Source of the DNA: Cytophagales bacterium
GTDB taxonomy: Bacteria > Bacteroidota > Bacteroidia > Cytophagales > Cyclobacteriaceae
Direction of reading: 5' to 3'
Length of the DNA stretch: 7,680 nt
Assembly: GCA_029262955.1 (NCBI GenBank)
Contig: JAJCYL010000184.1
Span: 1 to 7,680 of the forward strand
This document shows, one piece after another, positions 5,265-7,680 of the stretch (position 1 is the stretch's first letter; every line of letters begins with the position of its first letter). A program made the position numbers and the translations under genes. Under the pieces are notes generated by a model, which saw nothing but the letters and a program-made list of their open reading frames with translations, was not told the DNA's origin and did not search any database.

Positions 5265-7469
5265 GTGGAAATAAAAATCCATGAGCTGGCGGAATTAGCG
5301 GCCAGGTATATCAACACCACCAACAGAAATATCTTCCTAACTGGAAAGGCAGGAACCGGGAAAACAACATTCCTCAAATACATTGTCGATAACACTTATA
5401 AAAACACCGCGGTAGCTGCACCAACTGGTATTGCTGCCATTAACGCCGGCGGGGTCACCCTTCATTCACTCCTTCATTTACCATTCGGGGCATTTATACC
5501 ACAAAATATTTCATTTACATCCGGAGATAGTTTTACACAAGTCAATACGCCTTCGTCGGTGGTAGCAAATAGTAAGTTCAATACGACCAAAAGGGAGCTT
5601 CTTCGTGAACTCGAGCTACTGATTATTGACGAGGTAAGTATGCTCCGATCGGATCTCCTGGATTGCATCGATACCATGCTTCGACATGTCAGGAGGAATA
5701 AATCAAGGCCTTTTGGTGGAGTTCAAATCCTTTTCATAGGTGACTTGTACCAGCTTCCTCCGGTAGTCAAAGACCATGAGTGGACATACCTTCAAAAACA
5801 TTATTCAAGTTCCTATTTTTTCGATGCCATCGCACTAAAGGATGAACGCCCCATATACATTGAACTGGATACCATATACCGTCAAAGTGATGCGATCTTC
5901 ATTGGTATCCTTAATCGTTTAAGGGATAATGTTCAAACAACAGAAGACCTGGCACTTCTCAACACTCACTTTCGACAAAACCTATCTGGTGAAATGAAAA
6001 GTGGCTATGTCTATATAACTACTCATAACCACAAGGCAGATAAAATCAATAAAGATGAACTTGATAAGATTGAGCAACCAGTAGTTCATTTCAGGGCAGA
6101 AATTGAAGGCGATTTTCCGGACAATCTCTTCCCCCTATCGGATGATGTTCAATTTAAAATTGGCGCCCAGGTTATGTTTATAAAAAATGATCTGGAAGCC
6201 GAAAAGCGTTATTTCAATGGCAAAATAGGCAAGGTAACTTCACTTTCAGCTGATTCAATTGGTGTCACTTGTGAGGAGGGTTTTGAAATTAGTGTTGAAC
6301 CACATCAATGGGAAAACAAAAAATACTCGCTCAATAAGGAAAGCAATCAGATCGAAGAGAGAGTTGTTGGAACATTTCAGCAATTTCCTTTGAGATTGGC
6401 TTGGGGTATTACTGTCCACAAAAGTCAAGGTTTGACTTTTGAAAAAGCTATCCTCGATCTGTCTGGTGCTTTTGCCCCGGGTCAGGTTTATGTGGCATTG
6501 TCCCGGCTTACATCCCTCGAGGGACTGGTACTTTCCACGGCGCTGCCTCAGTCCGGTTTAGCAATTGACGATGCAGTCACTTCGTTCGGTTCAACTAAGT
6601 CCGACAGGGGTCAATTGCAGCACGGCTTGACAGAGGATAGAAAAGTTTTTTTGCAAGAACTCATTTCCAGGGCATTTAATTTTGCTCCCTTACTGAGAGA
6701 TCTTAATTATCACCTTCAAGGCTTTAATAAAGAAGAAACCAGGTCTGCTAAGCAGCAATACCTTGACTGGACCAAAGAACTTATAAATGAGACTTTTCCA
6801 CTAAAAGAGATCGGAGACAAATTCATTCGGCAAGCCAATCAAATCATTGAAACGGAATCGGACTTTTTGCCTAGGCTTCATGATAGAGTAACTAAAGCAA
6901 AAGAATATTTCTCTCCGTTATTTTCAGGTTTTTCTGAAAAAATAGCCGAGCATGAAAAATTGGTAAGAGCCCGAAAGAAAGTGAAAGGCTACCTAACTGA
7001 GTTGAAAACTGTAAGCCAACTTTACACAAAGCAAACCCTTCTACTGTCAAAAGTTCAGCTACTTACGGAAAGTATGGTTCAAAACCGGCTCCTCACTAAA
7101 ACGGAATTAACAGATGCAATTCCTAAGAAACCAAAGACTGAAAAAGTCCAAAAAACTCCCACAAGAGAGATCTCTTTTGAGATGTTCAAAAAACCTATGA
7201 CTGTCTTAGAAATTGCAGCGGAAAGAAACTTAGTCACAGGGACTATAGAAGGACATCTCAGTCATTATGTGGAGACTGGAGATTTGCCGGTTATTCATTT
7301 CTTATCAAATGACAAGTTGGATAAAATTCTAAAAATAGCTGGGGAGGTTGACTATCAAACTGGGCAAATAAAGAGTAAGCTTGGCCCAGATTATTCATAT
7401 ACGGATATAAGATTCGCTATGGCCCACTATCAGTACAACCAGTCATCGAAACCAAAAAAGACAGACTAA
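5265..7469 (+). CDS. Pif1/RecD-like SF1 DNA helicase with C-terminal helix-turn-helix domain
   Basis: Predicted ATP-driven 5'-3' DNA helicase of superfamily 1B. Motifs in order: Walker A GKAGTGKTT (27-35), Ia APTGIAAINAGG (52-63), Walker B LLIIDEVSML (118-127), III GDLYQLPPV (159-167), IV TIYRQ (203-207), a beta-rich insert with IGAQVMFIKND (299-309), V ITVHKSQGLTF (382-392) and VI VYVALSRLTSLEGL (408-421). Residues 450-620 are charged and helical, possibly coiled. The end (about 643-724, with PMTVLEIAAERNL and GTIEGHLSHYVETGDLP) resembles the HTH_40 domain found at the C-terminus of RecQ-type helicases and would be expected to bind DNA. Dozens of charged residues precede it as a linker (KKPKTEKVQKTPTR). 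The start is GTG at 5265: an in-frame TAA lies at 5253-5255, and the nearby ATG (5263) is in another frame and stops after three codons. It follows the PAP2-like gene by 54 AT-rich bases without a convincing promoter. Probable role in replication or repair; the specific substrate is unknown. Confidence 0.93.
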   Translation: MEIKIHELAELAARYINTTNRNIFLTGKAGTGKTTFLKYIVDNTYKNTAVAAPTGIAAINAGGVTLHSLLHLPFGAFIPQNISFTSGDSFTQVNTPSSVVANSKFNTTKRELLRELELLIIDEVSMLRSDLLDCIDTMLRHVRRNKSRPFGGVQILFIGDLYQLPPVVKDHEWTYLQKHYSSSYFFDAIALKDERPIYIELDTIYRQSDAIFIGILNRLRDNVQTTEDLALLNTHFRQNLSGEMKSGYVYITTHNHKADKINKDELDKIEQPVVHFRAEIEGDFPDNLFPLSDDVQFKIGAQVMFIKNDLEAEKRYFNGKIGKVTSLSADSIGVTCEEGFEISVEPHQWENKKYSLNKESNQIEERVVGTFQQFPLRLAWGITVHKSQGLTFEKAILDLSGAFAPGQVYVALSRLTSLEGLVLSTALPQSGLAIDDAVTSFGSTKSDRGQLQHGLTEDRKVFLQELISRAFNFAPLLRDLNYHLQGFNKEETRSAKQQYLDWTKELINETFPLKEIGDKFIRQANQIIETESDFLPRLHDRVTKAKEYFSPLFSGFSEKIAEHEKLVRARKKVKGYLTELKTVSQLYTKQTLLLSKVQLLTESMVQNRLLTKTELTDAIPKKPKTEKVQKTPTREISFEMFKKPMTVLEIAAERNLVTGTIEGHLSHYVETGDLPVIHFLSNDKLDKILKIAGEVDYQTGQIKSKLGPDYSYTDIRFAMAHYQYNQSSKPKKTD

Positions 7470-7680
7470 TTTGCGAGAAACATTTTTTGCAAAGCATTCC
7501 AGAGTTTCCTTTTCAAAGATTCCTCAGCTTCCAACATTTCCAGGTCATCAGATACCAACATTTTATTTCCCACCTTTTGATGGACAATATATTTTTCATC
7601 CGCTGAAAAATCACCGAAGACCAAATAGTGTTTATGCCCGGATTGAAGATCCAGATGATCAACATAGTCCGCATTTGATA
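7466..7680 (-). CDS. C-terminal fragment of an unrecognised protein, start beyond the window edge
   Basis: Reading the minus strand from the right edge, one frame is open for 70 residues to a TAG at 7466-7468 (first complete codon at 7676-7678). The peptide looks like a true soluble protein end: a mixed beta segment (HKHYLVFGDFSADEKYIVHQ) followed by an acidic-then-basic helix (EMLEAEESLKRKLWNALQKM) and the end FLAN. Of the other two minus-strand frames, one soon meets a TGA and the other gives a much less protein-like sequence rich in Trp, Ile and Met. No start codon is needed since the gene runs off the window. Its stop overlaps the helicase stop TAA (7467-7469) by four bases, tail to tail. 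I do not recognise the family and see no catalytic motif. Confidence 0.7.
   Translation of the reverse strand, partial: SNADYVDHLDLQSGHKHYLVFGDFSADEKYIVHQKVGNKMLVSDDLEMLEAEESLKRKLWNALQKMFLAN

Noticed and set aside
5474..5677. Minus-strand 67-codon frame opposite the helicase
   Set aside because: Serine-rich low-complexity translation antisense to the Walker B region; a shadow of the helicase frame.

Overview
The window looks like an ordinary, fully coding stretch of a Bacteroidota chromosome, most likely from the Cytophagales or a close relative. The protein sequences (short RsmI, 76-residue pterin dehydratase, RpoN with a very acidic N-terminal linker, AsnRS with extra loops) read like that phylum. 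Base composition is moderately AT-rich, ribosome binding sites are weak or absent, and the rpoN upstream region carries a perfect Bacteroidota-type -7 box (TAnnTTTG). The taxon is inferred from sequence character, not from a database match.

Layout: (1) Positions 1-596, plus strand: the 3' part of a helical, TPR-like conserved protein of unknown function whose start lies outside the window. (2) Positions 598-2993, minus strand: a probable asnS - pterin-4a-carbinolamine dehydratase - rsmI transcription unit, read from right to left. (3) Positions 2994-3162: a 169-base divergent intergenic region with a good promoter for rpoN, a weak candidate for asnS, and a perfect 9-bp dyad over the rpoN -7 box. 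(4) Positions 3163-5210, plus strand: rpoN (sigma-54), then 2 bases later a seven-helix PAP2-like membrane protein, probably cotranscribed. (5) Positions 5265-7469, plus strand: a Pif1/RecD-like superfamily 1 helicase with a C-terminal helix-turn-helix domain. (6) Positions 7466-7680, minus strand: the C-terminal 70 residues of an unrecognised protein whose stop codon overlaps the helicase stop.

Together the recognisable genes serve translation (AsnRS, RsmI), transcription initiation (sigma-54), DNA maintenance (helicase) and pterin recycling. No single pathway links them; they look like housekeeping genes packed tightly together. I see no tRNA or rRNA gene, insertion sequence, CRISPR array, prophage gene, toxin-antitoxin pair or other sign of an accessory island, and I do not see a convincing new system. 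The points most worth a second look are the dyad on the rpoN promoter, non-ATG starts on both divergent genes and on the helicase, the altered catalytic motifs of the PAP2-like protein, and convergent gene ends with no room between them.
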